From: Synaphobranchus kaupii
Lineage: Eukaryota > Chordata > Actinopteri > Anguilliformes > Synaphobranchidae
NCBI GenBank assembly: GCA_029718625.1
Contig: CM056380.1
Span: 12,098,128-12,162,127 of the forward strand
Length of the DNA stretch: 64,000 nucleotides
Reading direction: 5' to 3'
In this document: in pieces, positions 23,202 to 34,596 of the stretch
Numbering within the stretch: position 1 is the stretch's first letter
How the letters are laid out: each line of letters begins with the position of its first letter
Made by a program: the position numbers and the translations under genes
Notes under the pieces: generated by a model
What the model saw: the letters and a program-made list of their open reading frames with translations, nothing else
What the model was told of the DNA's origin: nothing
The model's database searches: none

Positions 23202-24720
23202 TTGATAAACTACCATAGAGGGTTAGAAATTGCCCGTATAAATATCTGTACCCTCAGAAATAAAGTGTATGAAATAAGTGAATTGATTTTCTCAAACAAT
23301 ATTCATATATTACCTATCTCTGTGACTCACCTGGACCATACATTTGATGATACAACCGTGGCAGTACAAGGATATCACATATACAGTGCATCCGGAAAGT
23401 ATTCACAGCGCTTCACTTTTTCCACATTTTGTTCTGTTACAGCCTTATTCCAAAATTGATTAAATTGATTACAATGTGAAAAAAGTTTTTTTGAGATTTT
23501 TGCAAATTTATTAAAAATAAAAAAATAAAATTTCTCATTTACATAAGTATTCATACCCTTTGCTTTAACGTATTTTTAAAGTATCATATTTCATATTTGG
23601 TCGCATATCCTTTACATGCTGTTACTTCCTGAAGTCTGTGACCATCAACATCAAAAAACTTGATATCTTATTTTCAGGTACTGTTACAAGCGATACTATA
23701 ACCTCTCTGCATTTGAATGGATCTCTATGGAAATTGGGGGGTGAGACTAGATTCAGCTGTAAATTACACTGGTACAGTATGGAACACATGGCTGGCTAAA
23801 TGGCTGTAAGTTATCAAGGGTCTGAGCTATCAAACGAGCCCCAAACCATCACTCTGTTGCCAGATATGGAGTAGATGTGGATGGATCCCTGCAAGGGTTA
23901 TTTCTCCGGACTCATTTTCCTATAGAACAAAGTCATTTTCCGGAGAACAAAGTCAGGAGAAACAACCCTTAAAGTGATCCATCCACATCTACTCCATATC
24001 TGGCAACAGAGTGATGGTTTGGGGCTCGTTTGATAGCTCAGACCCTTGATAACTTACAGCCATTTAGCCAGCCATGTGTTCCATACTGTACCAGTGTAAT
24101 TTACAGCTGAATCTAGTCTCACCCCCCAATTTCCATAGAGATCCATTCAAATGCAGAGAGGTTATAGTACCGCTTGTAACAGTACCTGAAAATAAGATAT
24201 CGACAGTTTTTTGATGTTGATGGTCACAGACTTCAGGAAGTAACAGCATGTAAAGGAAATGCGACCAAATATGAAATATGATACTTTAAAAATACGTTAA
24301 AGCAAAGGGTATGAATACTTATGTAAATGAGAAATTTTATTTTTTTATTTTTAATAAATTTGCAAAAATCTCAAAAAAACTTTTTTTCACATTGTCATTA
24401 TGGGGTGTTGTGTGTAGAATTTTGAGGGAAAAAATGAATTTAATCAATTTTGGAATAAGGCTGTAACAGAACAAAATGTGGAAAAAGTGAAGCGCTGTGA
24501 ATACTTTCCGGATGCACTGTATAAGAGAGATAGGGATGCCTATGGAGGAGGGGCTGCTGTTTACGTTCAGCTTCATATTCCTGTAAAGCTCAAGAAATAT
24601 CTCATGTCACATGATGCTGGAGTACTGTTGTTACATGTGAACTTGCTCATATTAAGTCTGATGTCACTGAAGTACTGTGGTTACAGGTGAACTATACCCT
24701 GCCATTTAGTGATGTCTCAT
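23202..24720 (+). pseudogene. LINE endonuclease-domain fragment, split by a fold-back element
   Basis: GLEIARINICTLRNKVYEIS and THLDHTFDDTTVAVQGYHIY (23220-23383) match the start of the apurinic-type endonuclease of fish L2-like LINEs (family: ARINICSLRNK...ISETHLD). The frame resumes after the insertion at 24522 as KRDRDAYGGGAAVYVQ and then degrades near 24640. Removing 23384-24519 and one TA restores the reading, so the insertion boundary is exact. The catalytic Glu of the SETHLD motif is changed (SVTHLD). No RT follows. Confidence 0.8.
23384..24519. mobile_element. Fold-back Tc1-type MITE, member 1 of a shared-core family
   Basis: The termini CAGTGCATCCGGAAAGTATT are inverted at the two ends and flanked by TA (23382-23383 and 24520-24521). 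The whole 1136 bases form one long, nearly perfect hairpin centred near 23940, with arms of about 550 bases. No transposase is present. The internal core (ATGGAGTAGATGTGGATGGA, CATTTAGCCAGCCATGTG) recurs in the elements at 30060, 46543, 51689 and 55652, which end differently. Confidence 0.9.
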
Positions 24721-25378
24721 CAGTCAAATGTGAAATCTTTTCTTAATTATTTCTAATAACGGGTTAAAATTCAAGACAGCCGTTTCACTTTCATCTCTAC
24801 ATATTTTGACCCCTATACCACATCTTTAAATGAAATACCACAAAATTCTCTAACAGCCGAACTTGGAGCTTCCGACCAGCACGTGAAAACCACATTTATC
24901 CACTGTAACAAGACAGGAAAGCACGCGCTCAACCACCCTCTCCAGTGCCTTTATACGCTAAACCAGACCCCTCGCCCCACGGTAATGTCTCACAGAAGCA
25001 AACATGCCAAATGCTAAACATGTTTTCCTACATTTGTTAAAGTAACTGTTTAAAGTGACTTTTGTTAAAGTCATTTGTTAAAGACTGTTTCTTCATTTAA
25101 TTGGTTTCTTATAAAATTTAAATGTTGCTTCACCAGACTCAAATCCCTAAGTCTAAGTGTAGCTGTAAAAACCACATTTAGAGAGTCCAAGAAGGAAAGA
25201 TTAATACCGCAAATGTTGCGTTAAAATGTTTGTACATACATGCTATTTTACAACTCAGAACATGCCTGTTTGCTCAGTACGTTCAGATCAACCAACATGA
25301 TCCGATGCTCAGAGCCGGAACTCTAATGTGTGTCTGCTTACGTGCTGGTATGAATAATCACTCAAAAAGAGAAACGCA
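24721..25378. other. No recognisable gene
   Basis: The segment trails off from LINE-like sequence (to about 24770) into unique-looking AT-rich DNA. No frame above 60 codons with recognisable content and no RNA gene is apparent. Confidence 0.5.
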
Positions 25379-25387
25379 GGATAGCTG

Positions 25388-26997
25388 ACCGCGGTCAAGT
25401 GAGCAGCCAGTTGAGAGCCGCAAACAGCCTTGAGCTTGGTTATGCGCGTATCTTCTAAGAAGTACGGTAATAAAGCAAATCACGTGCTAGTAGGACATTT
25501 TACAGGCATTGAACAGACGCTGTTATCGAGAGTAACTTACGAAATTTTTGTTTGACTATTAATCTTTTTTTGACATATTTTAATATGTTATCTTATATTG
25601 TTATAGTCTTGTGTTGTTTTCGTGCATTGTATTGTTTTTTATTGTAAATTGTTAGGTTATGAAGCATGGCACGCTGTACTATACTGCTAGAAAGGTTCTA
25701 TTCAAATAAAGGAGATGTTGTTATTATTGTTAATATACCGCTGGAAAGGTGCTATACAAATAAGGATATTATAATTATTAATAGTTTATGCACAGACAGT
25801 AGTACTCGTTTATTTTAAACATCCCAAAATATAAAAAATTTAAAATGTTCCCTCGTTAACTTAATTTTATGAAACTAAACACACAACTGCCTATCACCCA
25901 GAGCAACATGGAACATTTTCACTGTGGAAATCAGAAAGCGGCTCTTTTTGCCGCTGGTGCACAGACATCTACTGTACTACTAGGTCATACGAAAAATCAT
26001 ACAAAATAAAAACTGATATTTTCCCTTGTTAAATAATTTTTATTCAAACAAGCACACATCTGTCTATCAGTTGGGGACATTTTCATCAGATGTAACAGGT
26101 TCTTTTTGGTGCTGAAGCAGAGGCAGAAGTCTGGGGATCTACTGTATTACTAGGCTATACTAAAGAAAAACAGAAAATTCTGAAATGTTACCTCATGTGT
26201 AGATTGTAGATTTCCACAGTGAAAATGTTCCATATTGGTACAGGTGATAGACAGATGTGTGATTGATTGAATAAAATTGATTTAATCAGGGAACATCTCA
26301 AACTTTTCTTTGTCTTGCCTTTTATGGCCTAGTAGTACAGTAGATGTCCAGATTGGTGTCTGTGCATCAGCACCAAACCGAACCTGTTAGTATGGCCTAG
26401 TAGTACAGTAGATATCCAGAGTGCTGTCTGTGCATCATCACCAATCAGAACCTGTTGCTTCTGATTTCCACAGTGGAATGTTCCATATTGCAATAGGGGA
26501 TAGTTAGAAGTGGGATTAGTTGAATAAAATTAATTTCATGAGGGAACATTTTGTATTTTTTCCTTCTTGTGATGTTCAAAATAGGCTACTATGCATATAA
26601 TATTATTATTATAATATATTCATTTGTATAACACCTTTCCAGCAGTATAATAATAATAATAATTATAATAATAATAATTATTATTATATCACCTTTATTT
26701 ATATAGCACCTTTCCAGCAGTTTCACAAAGCGTACTTCACAACATCACAATTTACAATAAAAAAACAATACAATGCATGGAAACAATACAAGACTAAGAT
26801 AATAACATATTAAAATAAGCAGAGATCAATAAAAGTGTCTGTATTTTCACCGTCGATAACAGCGTCTGTTAAAATGCCTGTAAAATTTCCTTAAATAGCA
26901 CGTGATTTGTTTTATTACCGTACGTCTCATAAGATACGCGCACAACCAAGCGCAATGCTGTTGGCGGCTCTCAACTGGCTGCTCACTTGGCCGGGGT
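25388..26997. mobile_element. 1.6-kb fold-back transposon with 9-bp target duplication (MULE-like)
   Basis: The two halves are imperfect reverse complements around a centre near 26200. Outer ends read ACCGCGGTCAAGTGAGCAGC on the left and, inverted, ACCCCGGCCAAGTGAGCAGC on the right. GGATAGCTG is directly repeated immediately outside both ends (25379-25387 and 26998-27006). Nine-base duplications are typical of Mutator-like elements, although other groups can produce them. There is no transposase frame, so it is non-autonomous. The arms contain the 'tttatatagcacctttccagcag' type motif. Confidence 0.8.
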
Positions 26998-27006
26998 GGA
27001 TAGCTG

Positions 27007-27693
27007 TGGGGTGGTGTTAACTTCCAGTCATTGTGAAACTGAAAGTATTTCAAACTCAGACGGAGGAGAAAGAAGAGAGAGTAAAATAAGGAATAAAATG
27101 GAATAAAAGAACGGAGTAAGTAGCCTGTTGTGGAGTGGGATGGAGAGAATAGAAGCTAAAGGGGTGTGGGGAGGAATGATAATCTGCAAGTAGCTATAAT
27201 CGCAATAACACGCTTAATTGATTAACACAGAAAACCGACCAAAAATAAAAAGTAGATTAAACATTTACTTTTTAAAGTTTTACGTTTATTTCGGTATATT
27301 ATTTTCTTGATATTTTATGACAATTTTTACCTCGTTGGATATGACGGAAGTCACGTTGTCATAAAATTTCTTCTTACCGTGAAAAACGACGACATTGGAC
27401 AGATGTTAAGGTAAATCTATCACCACGGCGGCACTTTCGCCACAAGTCAGCAATTATACCGGGAAATGCCCTCTTTGAAAACAAAAAACGAATGAATATA
27501 AAAAGGTTAGTCTGTTACTGCATACCCGTTTTTGCTAAAGCTGCATCATAGCTATGATAACGCGGAGCTGTCAAAACTATAACAGCACGGAAAACCTTTA
27601 AAAAAAACAAAATAAAATCCGTAGCTAGGCTACACGTAGCCTATGGCTATGACAAATTATGGACTAAACAAGCCACATTTTAGTTAATAAAAC
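27007..27693. other. No recognisable gene
   Basis: AT-rich unique-looking sequence; no recognisable frame, RNA gene or terminal repeats. Confidence 0.5.
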
Positions 27694-27697
27694 TTAA

Positions 27698-28125
27698 AGG
27701 TTGTATCAGCGATTTTGGGTCGAAACATAAATGATCACATTCATCTGATTTTTCCTCACGATCCGCTAGCCCCATAAGCAGGCCGTCAAAAAACCGCGTC
27801 TCTGTAGGCAGCCTATGCTCCGAGATCGTACACAAAAACAAATGGTACTACTCCAACCACTCAAAACCAAAATAAACAGTATTCCAACCAATCACCGACA
27901 AGGGGTGGGTGATACTAATACGCTAATACTCTTATCTCGCTGAAATCTTGAGACGGATTTACAAACGGTTTGGTTTCTTACAAACGTTATTAACGTGGTT
28001 ATAATTCTGGATGCTTGAACACTATTTTTTAAAACATAACATAATTGGCTCTGAGCTGGAGCTGGCTCTGTTTGTTTGGGATTTCGCTTCAGAATTGACG
28101 TCACCCAAAATCGCTGATACAACCT
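27698..28125. mobile_element. TTAA-flanked MITE, copy 1
   Basis: Terminal inverted repeats AGGTTGTATCAGCGATTTTG are flanked on both sides by TTAA (27694-27697 and 28126-28129), the target duplication of piggyBac and Kolobok superfamilies. It is 428 bases and non-coding. A second copy in the opposite internal orientation is at 37470-37879. Confidence 0.88.
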
Positions 28126-28129
28126 TTAA

Positions 28130-28553
28130 GCTAATTTAGATATCCAGTGAGCACAAGTGGCATACAGAACTAGTTTACTTTTTTTAGCAGCATTTCTTTG
28201 TAAGTATAAACCGAACTATTTTTTTTTTTAATACAATTTATTTGATTTATTTATTTAAGTATGAGCCGAAGTATGCCTTCCTGGCGTGTCTCCCCGTGGC
28301 GCAGCCTGTTGCGCGTCCGAACAAATATTCCCGTGCTCTTTGCGACATTGTCGGTATGTATCCGACCTTTCCTCTTGTCTCAACACTGTGCTGTCCAATA
28401 AAGCTCAAAGGCTATTACACCTATTTTAAGAAAGTATAGTCCACTTTAGTACTTATACACTTTTGTAGCCACAATTTCCTCTATATTCTCAGCTACCTTG
28501 AATTGAGAGAAAATGCTGTTAGCTATAAGTTAGAGTGTAGGAAATGTAGAGAC
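28130..28553. other. No recognisable gene
   Basis: Includes a T-rich stretch (28219-28228). Nothing identifiable is encoded. Confidence 0.45.
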
Positions 28554-29013
28554 CTAGCTACTCACTCCAAAAGTCTCTGGGACCTCAGATGGATATCTGG
28601 CTTCTCTGTCGAACATGAGGTAGAATGGGGAGTGCTTGGTGGTGATCTGTACTTTGGTGCGCAAGCCAAACATGGCTGCACTGAGGTCCCAGTTCCAAGG
28701 ATTCTCATCCACCAATTTGGTGAGAGTTTTGAAACATATTGACATTGTTATGAAATACTATTTAGATTGTAAAGCATAGCTTATGATTGCGATGTGTGAC
28801 CCAAATCACACTGCTTAATACAATACCAAAATAGAATACTTAACACAGTGATTATAGTACCATTTAGTGGTGTAAATGGGTCAAGGTCAGTTTAGTGTCA
28901 AGTCCACATTACTTTGTCACTGTCCCATTCATTCTTTCAACCAATCCACGGGTCTGTGGATGGTAAGGTGCGCAGAAGCTCCTCTCGATGTCCAGCTTCT
29001 GGCAGAGAGCCAT
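28554..29013 (-). pseudogene. Retroelement integrase fragment in two pieces
   Basis: On the minus strand, 29013-28920 reads VSMALCQKLDIERSFCAPYH and PQTRGLVERMNGT, the 3' part of a retroviral-type integrase core. The Glu of GLVERMNG corresponds to the last catalytic residue. The next piece, 28745-28554, reads TLTKLVDENPWNWDLSAAMF and GLRTKVQITTKHSPFYLMFD then REARYPSEVP, the conserved region that follows in Gypsy-like and related integrases. About 170 non-coding bases separate the pieces. There is no polymerase. It could come from a Gypsy element or an integrase-derived DNA transposon (Ginger-like). Confidence 0.75.
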
Positions 29014-29051
29014 ACTGACCTTCACCCATTTACACCACTAAATGGTACTAT
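28853..29051. repeat. 38-bp inverted repeat around the integrase core piece
   Basis: ATAGTACCATTTAGTGGTGT and its continuation to AAGGTCAGT (28853-28892) is repeated in inverted orientation at 29013-29051 with about one mismatch. The enclosed 120 bases are integrase coding sequence. This may be a tiny non-autonomous unit or a hairpin by-product of the rearrangement that split the gene. Confidence 0.75.
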
Positions 29052-29838
29052 AGTGGTGTATATAGCACGGCTGTGATACGGTCGCAGGCACGTGACCGCC
29101 TCCAAATGTGTCTGAAAATAATTTAGACACATTTGGAGCAAATAGATTTTCTCACACGGCAATAATTAGCCTATAGGCCCGTCTCTTGAATTGAGATATA
29201 TGGATAGAATAACAGTTTTGAAGGACAAATCAAATATTTATATCGGCCTTGTGTGGACAGCGAAGTCAATTTAGTTTTTTGCACTATTATTAAGCAGTGT
29301 GGATTTGTGATCAAATGTAGAATATGGGCAAAATACAGAACGTGACATGTTATTGTTACAGTTTTTGCGTTGTCCCCCCATTTTAGGTGATAGTAAGAAC
29401 TAACACAAATTATTCTAAATTAATTTCTACTGCGTTAAAGTCGGTGGTCGTTTGAATCCTATTGTATTGAATTCGTACTAGTTTCAATAACATTTAATTC
29501 AGCAACTACTTTTGTAGCAAGAATTTAATTGAATTCTTGTATGTTTTGTACCACAAGGTGGCAGTATTTAGCTACATTTAGGCCTACTTAAAAAGCAGAA
29601 AAGCCTGTAATCTCAAAGCCACTGAAAAGCAGAACCATGTCAATGCGAGTCTCTGGCTACATTATGCACATAAAGCACCGATAAAAATGATCTTGACGTG
29701 AATAAAGAACCGCATTCATGGACATGACAGCTATTTTGAATAATAAGCAGACATAGAGGGAGTTAACTCTATGGTCCATCTGTTATCACACCGAAGAAGT
29801 TTAGTGAGTTAAAGCAAAGCCCATAGAGAGAGACTAAC
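29052..29838. other. No gene; one short perfect hairpin
   Basis: Bases 29100-29138 form a hairpin with 14-base perfect arms (CTCCAAATGTGTCT) and an 11-base loop. Elsewhere I see nothing recognisable. Confidence 0.55.
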
Positions 29839-30006
29839 GGCCTTATTTACCTTTAGCGGGTGCAAAACCATTTAACACACATAAAACCAACATCGTGACC
29901 AATGATTGGTCATGGAATTTGTTTTGCACCAATCGTTGGTCACGTGGTTGGTTTTGCCTGTGCTAAATGGTTTTGCACCCGTTAAAGGTCTTAGTAAATC
30001 AGGCCC
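29839..30006. mobile_element. Short fold-back MITE
   Basis: Arms of about 70 bases are inverted, starting GGCCTTATTTAC and, from the other side, GGGCCTGATTTACTAAGACC, both continuing into GGGTGCAAAACCATTTA. It is non-coding. The target duplication is not clear, so the superfamily is not assigned. Confidence 0.7.
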
Positions 30007-30059
30007 TATATGTACTATAATATAAAATAACATAATATAATATGCCAGGCCAGGCATCT

Positions 30060-30593
30060 CTTTAACCAGAGATTTTATAGTACTCTTACAAGGGTTTCTC
30101 CTCATTATTTTTCCATAGAGTTCAATAGGAAAATAAGTCAGGAGAACATATCTGGCAGCAGAGTGATGGTTTGACGCTCGTTTGATACCTCAGACCCTTG
30201 ATGACTTACAGCCATTTAGCCAACCATGTGATCCTTACTATTCCAGCTTAATTTACAGCTGAATCTAGACTGAATCACTGACATCAGGAAGCCATGGTAT
30301 GCACAAAGGATATGCAACCAAATATTAAATATGATGACTTTATTTAAGTTTATGTTAATTTGTCCAATTACTCTTGGTCGCTTAAGATAGGGGTACTGTG
30401 TATTAAAGTGACTACGATTGCTACACAAGTTCACCCGATTTAGATGTAAAAACCCTCAAATTAAAGCTGAAAGTCTGTACTTTAACCTCATAGTCGCGGT
30501 TCCATTTCAAATCCAATGTGCTGGAATACAGAGCCAAAACAACTAAAAATGTGTCGCTGTCCAAATACTTACGGACAGCACTGTAGTACAGTT
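30060..30593. mobile_element. Shared-core fold-back element, member 2 (left end lost)
   Basis: The core from the CATTTAGCCAACCATGTG block to GACCAAATATTAAATATGAT-like sequence is present (30216-30340) with an internal deletion. The right end is Tc1-like, ending ACGGACAGCACTG before TA (30594-30595). No matching left terminus is found. Its end sequence differs from those of the other core members. Confidence 0.7.
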
Positions 30594-30685
30594 GTTTATC
30601 AGTCTCAAGGGTGCCAGAAATTTTTGAGGTGAGTACATTTACAGTCAATTTTAAATTCCAGATTGCTTCCTGTCAACACTACGCT

Positions 30686-30915
30686 ATGTGTGTGTATCTG
30701 TGTGTCTGTGTGTGCCTGTGTATATGAGTGTGTGCCTGTGTGTATTAGTGTGTCTCTGTGTGTATTAGTGTGTCCATGTGTATCTGTGTGTCTGTGTGTG
30801 TAGTGTATGGGTGTGTGTCTGTGTGTATGAGTGCGCCTGTGTGTATTAGTGTGTTACTGTGTGTGTGACTGTGTCTCTGTGTATGTGTGTGTCTCTGTGT
30901 GTATGAGTGTGTCTC
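30686..30915. repeat. Degenerate TG-rich simple repeat
   Basis: Imperfect repeats of GTGTGTCTGTGTGTAT type over about 230 bases, with a further short block at 31510-31545. Confidence 0.85.
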
Positions 30916-31045
30916 ATTCTATTAATCAGATTTCAAGAAATTGTCGATAGTCTCCGAAGTCCGTTCTATCTGTCATAGGGAATTTACTTACGAAACCAAA
31001 CTCCGCCCTCATCTGACATACTCACTTGAGTACTCTATTACATGT

Positions 31046-31185
31046 GCAGTGCATTCTTTTATCACATGCACAGATAATTCATAGCATCCTGTACACTACT
31101 GCAGGGCCCTCTGCATGCACTGTGCATTCTTCCATCACATGCAGAAATAACTCCCAGCATCCTGCACACTACAGCAAGGCTATTG
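31046..31185. repeat. Two-copy tandem duplication of about 85 bp
   Basis: Two adjacent segments share TGCAGTGCATTCTT/TGCACTGTGCATTCTT, ATCACATGCA and AGCATCCTG-CACTAC in the same order. No coding content is recognised. Confidence 0.6.
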
Positions 31186-31572
31186 AGGCCACACTACTGC
31201 ATTTGAGCCCACTACTGCTTTTTTTTGTGTGGAGGGGGCGGGGGGGTTAGGAAATACATTTCTTTTATTCAACATTTATGTTTTTTGTTCAATGAAAGAA
31301 TCCATTAAGTTTATACTCACAAATGTTTGCATGGATGTCTGCTTATGACAAATCAAAATGTTTATATTTATGTCTGCATGTGACGAGGCAAATACAGCTA
31401 GTACAATTAATGCCAGCATTTCCAGTTTATTCCTGTTAATTCCCATACATTTCCATTAATTCCCATGGAAAGTTTCCACCTTTGAATATTCCCGGAATTT
31501 TGCAACCCTAGTCTCTGTGTGTATGAGTGTGTATCTGTGTGTTCAATATGTTCTCATTTTGTTTGTTTACAG
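31186..31572. other. No gene; region just upstream of the NLR leader exon
   Basis: Contains a T/G-rich stretch (31210-31245) and sequence ending CCCGGAATTTTGCAACCCTA (near 31490-31510) that looks like an old interspersed repeat. No convincing TATA box or CpG-rich promoter is visible. An AG at 31571-31572 after a T-rich tract could be a splice acceptor, so the true promoter may be further upstream. Confidence 0.45.
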
Positions 31573-31718
31573 GTTGGCTAATTTGGGGCAGAACCCACAT
31601 GTGAACTAATCTGCTCTGATGTGTTCCAGTCTCCTGAGATAGGGGGCGCTGTTTCTAAAATGAGTCTCTCAGGGAAGCCAGAGACCAAAGATGGAGACCT
31701 GAGCCCTGACGGACAGAG
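31573..31718 (+). CDS. NLRC3-like gene, leader exon with start codon
   Basis: The ATG at 31660 begins MSLSGKPETKDGDLSPDGQ, the signature N-terminus (MSLSG...) of teleost NLRC3-like proteins. The exon ends at 31718, before GTATAA, after 19 codons plus two bases (phase 2). A T-rich tract and AG at 31571-31572 suggest a splice acceptor, so bases 31573-31659 are probably 5' UTR. Neighbours downstream are the cassette exons, whose first base completes the Arg codon. The peptide itself is a short unstructured leader. Confidence 0.8.
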
Positions 31719-32165
31719 GTATAAATACAAGAATAAGAAATTTAATGTGCTGTGAGTTAGAGCTGCAGTAAGAGGGTGAGGTTAACTGGAAGCTATGTGT
31801 CCATGTTCTGTGAGTTAGAGCTGCAGTAAGAGGATGAGGTTAACTGGAAGTTCTGTGTCCATTTGCTGTGAGTTTGAGCTGCAGTAAGAGGATGAGGTTA
31901 ACTGGAAGCTCTGTGTCCATGTGCTGTGAGTTAGAGCTGCAGTAAGAGGATGAGGTTAACTGGAAGCTCTGTGTCCATTTGCTGTGAGTTTGAGCTGCAG
32001 TAAGAGGATGAGGTTAACTGGAAGCTCTGTGTCCATGTGCTGTGAGTTAGAGCTGCAGTAAGAGGATGAGGTTAACTGGAAGCTCTGTGTCCATGTGCTG
32101 TGAGTTAGAGCTGCAGTAAGAGGATGAGGTTAACTGGAAGCTCTGTGTCCATGTTTTGTTCACAG

Positions 32166-32276
32166 GGTCCAGGTAGAAAGAGCAGGGTCACCTGTCCCCA
32201 GCTGTCTGTCTATGAAGAGTGATCAATCAATGGATCAACCAAATAACTTCAAAGGAGAGGTAACAGGAGATCAAAG
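32166..32276 (+). CDS. NLRC3-like gene, cassette exon copy 1
   Basis: The 111-base exon follows TTTTGTTCACAG and ends before GTAATT. It encodes VQVERAGSPVPSCLSMKSDQ then SMDQPNNFKGEVTGDQ, the conserved MKSDQSM leader segment of teleost NLRC3-like proteins. Entry and exit phases are both 2 and the length is divisible by three, so any number of copies can be spliced in series without breaking the frame. Three more copies follow. How many are included in mRNA cannot be seen. Confidence 0.85.
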
Positions 32277-32638
32277 GTAATTAAACATGTTCGTATTGAC
32301 AATTATGTTTAATTGTACTTCAATGTCACTGCCACCTGTCATGTGTAGGTAGGTGAAGTCAGACACCTTCAGGTGGAGGTGAGGTGTATTATTTCATATT
32401 CTGACGTGCTGTGAGTTAGAGCTGCAGTAAGAGGGTGAGGTTAACTGGAAGCTCTGTCTCCATGTGCTGTGAGTAAGAGGATGAGGTTAACTGGAAGCTC
32501 TGTCTCCATGTGCTGTGAGTTAGAGCTGCAGTAAGAGGATGAGGTTAACTGGAAGCTCTGTGTCCATGTGCTGTGAGTTAGAGCTGCAGTAAGAGGATGA
32601 GGTTAACTGGAAGCTCTGTGTCCATGTTTTGTTCACAG

Positions 32639-32749
32639 GGTCCAGGTAGAAAGAGCAGGATCACCTGTCCCCAGCTGTCTGTCTATGAAGAGTGATCAAT
32701 CAATGGATCAACCAAATAACTTCAAAGGAGAGGTAACAGGAGATCAAAG
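32639..32749 (+). CDS. NLRC3-like gene, cassette exon copy 2
   Basis: Almost identical to the copy at 32166, with one silent change in the Gly-Ser region (GGG to GGA). Same acceptor, donor, length and phases. The downstream intron sequence is also nearly identical, so the whole exon-intron block was duplicated recently. Confidence 0.85.
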
Positions 32750-33089
32750 GTAATTAAACATGTTCGTATTGACAATTGTGTTTAATTGTACTTCAATGTC
32801 ACTGCCACCTGTCATGTGTAGGTAGGTGAAGTCAGACACCTTCAGGTGGAGGTGAGGTGTATTATTTCATATTCTGACGTGCTGTGAGTTAGAGCTGCAG
32901 TAAGAGGGTGAGGTTAACTGGAAGCTCTGTCTCCATGTGCTGTGAGTAAGAGGATGAGGTTAACTGGAAGCTCTGTCTCCATGTGCTGTGAGTTAGAGCT
33001 GCAGTAAGAGGGTGAGGTTAACTGGAAGCTCTGTCTCCATGTGCTGTGAGTTAGAGCTGCTGTAAGAGGTAGAGGTTGAGGTTAACGAT

Positions 33090-33334
33090 GGGCGGCAGTG
33101 TAGTATAATGGTTAAGGAACTGGCCTTGTAACCGAAAGGTTGCAGGTTTGAATCCCAGGTAGGACACTGCCGTTGTACCCTTGAGCAAGGTACTTAACCT
33201 GAATCGCTTCAGTATATATCCAGCTGTATAAATGGATAATATGTTAAAAAAAAAAATTTTTTAAACCTAAAAAGTTGTGTAAGTTGCTCTGGATAAGAGT
33301 GTCTGCTAAATGCCTATAATGTAATGTAATGTAA
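33090..33334 (+). mobile_element. tRNA-derived SINE (V-SINE-like), copy 1
   Basis: The head GGGCGGCAGTGTAGTATAAT (A box: TAGTATAATGGTTAAGGA) and AGGTTGCAGGTTTGAATCCC (B box) show a tRNA-like RNA polymerase III promoter. The tail GTTGCTCTGGATAAGAGTGT then CTGCTAAATGCCTATAATGT is the conserved V-SINE/LINE-derived 3' region. It lies in the intron between cassette exons 2 and 3. Confidence 0.88.
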
Positions 33335-34004
33335 CTTGAAGCTCTGTCTCCATTTGCTGTGAGTTGTTGATGCATTAAGAGGATGAGGTTAACTGGAAGC
33401 TCTGTCTCCAACTGTTGTGAGTTAGAGCTGCTGTAAGAGGATGAGGTTAACTGGAAGCTCTGTCTCCATTTGCTGTGAGTTAGAGCTGCAGTAAGAGGAT
33501 GAGGTTAACTGGAAGCTCTGTGTCCATTTGCTGTGAGTTTGAGCTGCAGTAAGAGGATGAGGTTAACTGGAAGCTCTGTGTCCATTTGCTGTGAGTTTGA
33601 GCTGCAGTAAGAGGATGAGGTTAACTGGAAGCTCTGTGTCCATTTGCTGTGAGTTTGAGCTGCAGTAAGAGGATGAGGTTAACTGGAAGCTCTGTGTCCA
33701 TTTGCTGTGAGTTTGAGCTGCAGTAAGAGGATGAGGTTAACTGGAAGCTCTGTGTCCATTTGCTGTGAGTTTGAGCTGTACTAAGAGGATGAGGTTAACT
33801 GGAAGCTCTGTGTCCATTTGCTGTGAGTTTGAGCTGCAGTAAGAGGATGAGGTTAACTGGAAGCTCTGTGTCCATTTGCTGTGAGTTTGAGCTGCAGTAA
33901 GAGGATGAGGTTAACTGGAAGCTCTGTGTCCATTTGCTGTGAGTTTGAGCTGCAGTAAGAGGATGAGGTTAACTGGAAGCTCTGTGTCCATGTTTTGTTC
34001 ACAG

Positions 34005-34115
34005 GGTCCAGGTAGAAAGAGCAGGGTCACCTGTCCCCATCTGTCTGTCTATGAAGAGTGATCAATCAATGGATCAACCAAATAACTTCAAAGGAGAGGT
34101 AACAGGAGATCAAAG
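34005..34115 (+). CDS. NLRC3-like gene, cassette exon copy 3
   Basis: Same exon; here and in copy 4 the codon AGC is ATC, giving VPICLSMKSDQ instead of VPSCLSMKSDQ. Copies 3 and 4 thus form one pair and copies 1 and 2 another. Splice sites and phases are intact. A SINE lies in the intron before it (33090-33334). Confidence 0.85.
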
Positions 34116-34351
34116 GTAATTAAACATGTTCGTATTTACAATTGTGTTTAATTGTACTTCAATGTCACTGCTACCTGTCATGTGTAGGTAGGTGAAGTCA
34201 GACACCTTCAGGTGGAGGTGAGGTGTATTATTTCATATTCTGACATGCTGTGAGTTAGAGCTGCAGTAAGAGGGTGAGGTTAACTGGAAGCTCTGTCTCC
34301 ATGTGCTGTGAGTTAGAGCTGCTGTAAGAGGTAGAGGTTGAGGTTAACGAT

Positions 34352-34596
34352 GGGCGGCAGTGTAGTATAATGGTTAAGGAACTGGCCTTGTAACCGAAAG
34401 GTTGCAGGTTTGAATCCCAGGTAGGACACTGCCGTTGTACCCTTGAGCAAGGTACTTAACCTGAATCGCTTCAGTATATATCCAGCTGTATAAATGGATA
34501 ATATGTTAAAAAAAAAAAATTTTAAAACCTAAAAAGTTGTGTAAGTTGCTCTGGATAAGAGTGTCTGCTAAATGCCTATAATGTAATGTAATGTAA
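34352..34596 (+). mobile_element. tRNA-derived SINE (V-SINE-like), copy 2
   Basis: Near-identical to the SINE at 33090 with the same flanks (GAGGTTGAGGTTAACGA on the left, TTGAAGCTCTG on the right). It is therefore a passenger of the exon-block duplication, not an independent insertion. Confidence 0.88.

Noticed and set aside
33090..33165. Functional tRNA gene
   Set aside because: A and B boxes are present but the sequence is the head of a SINE with the V-SINE-like tail, repeated four times in the window, and does not fold as a full cloverleaf with intact acceptor stem.
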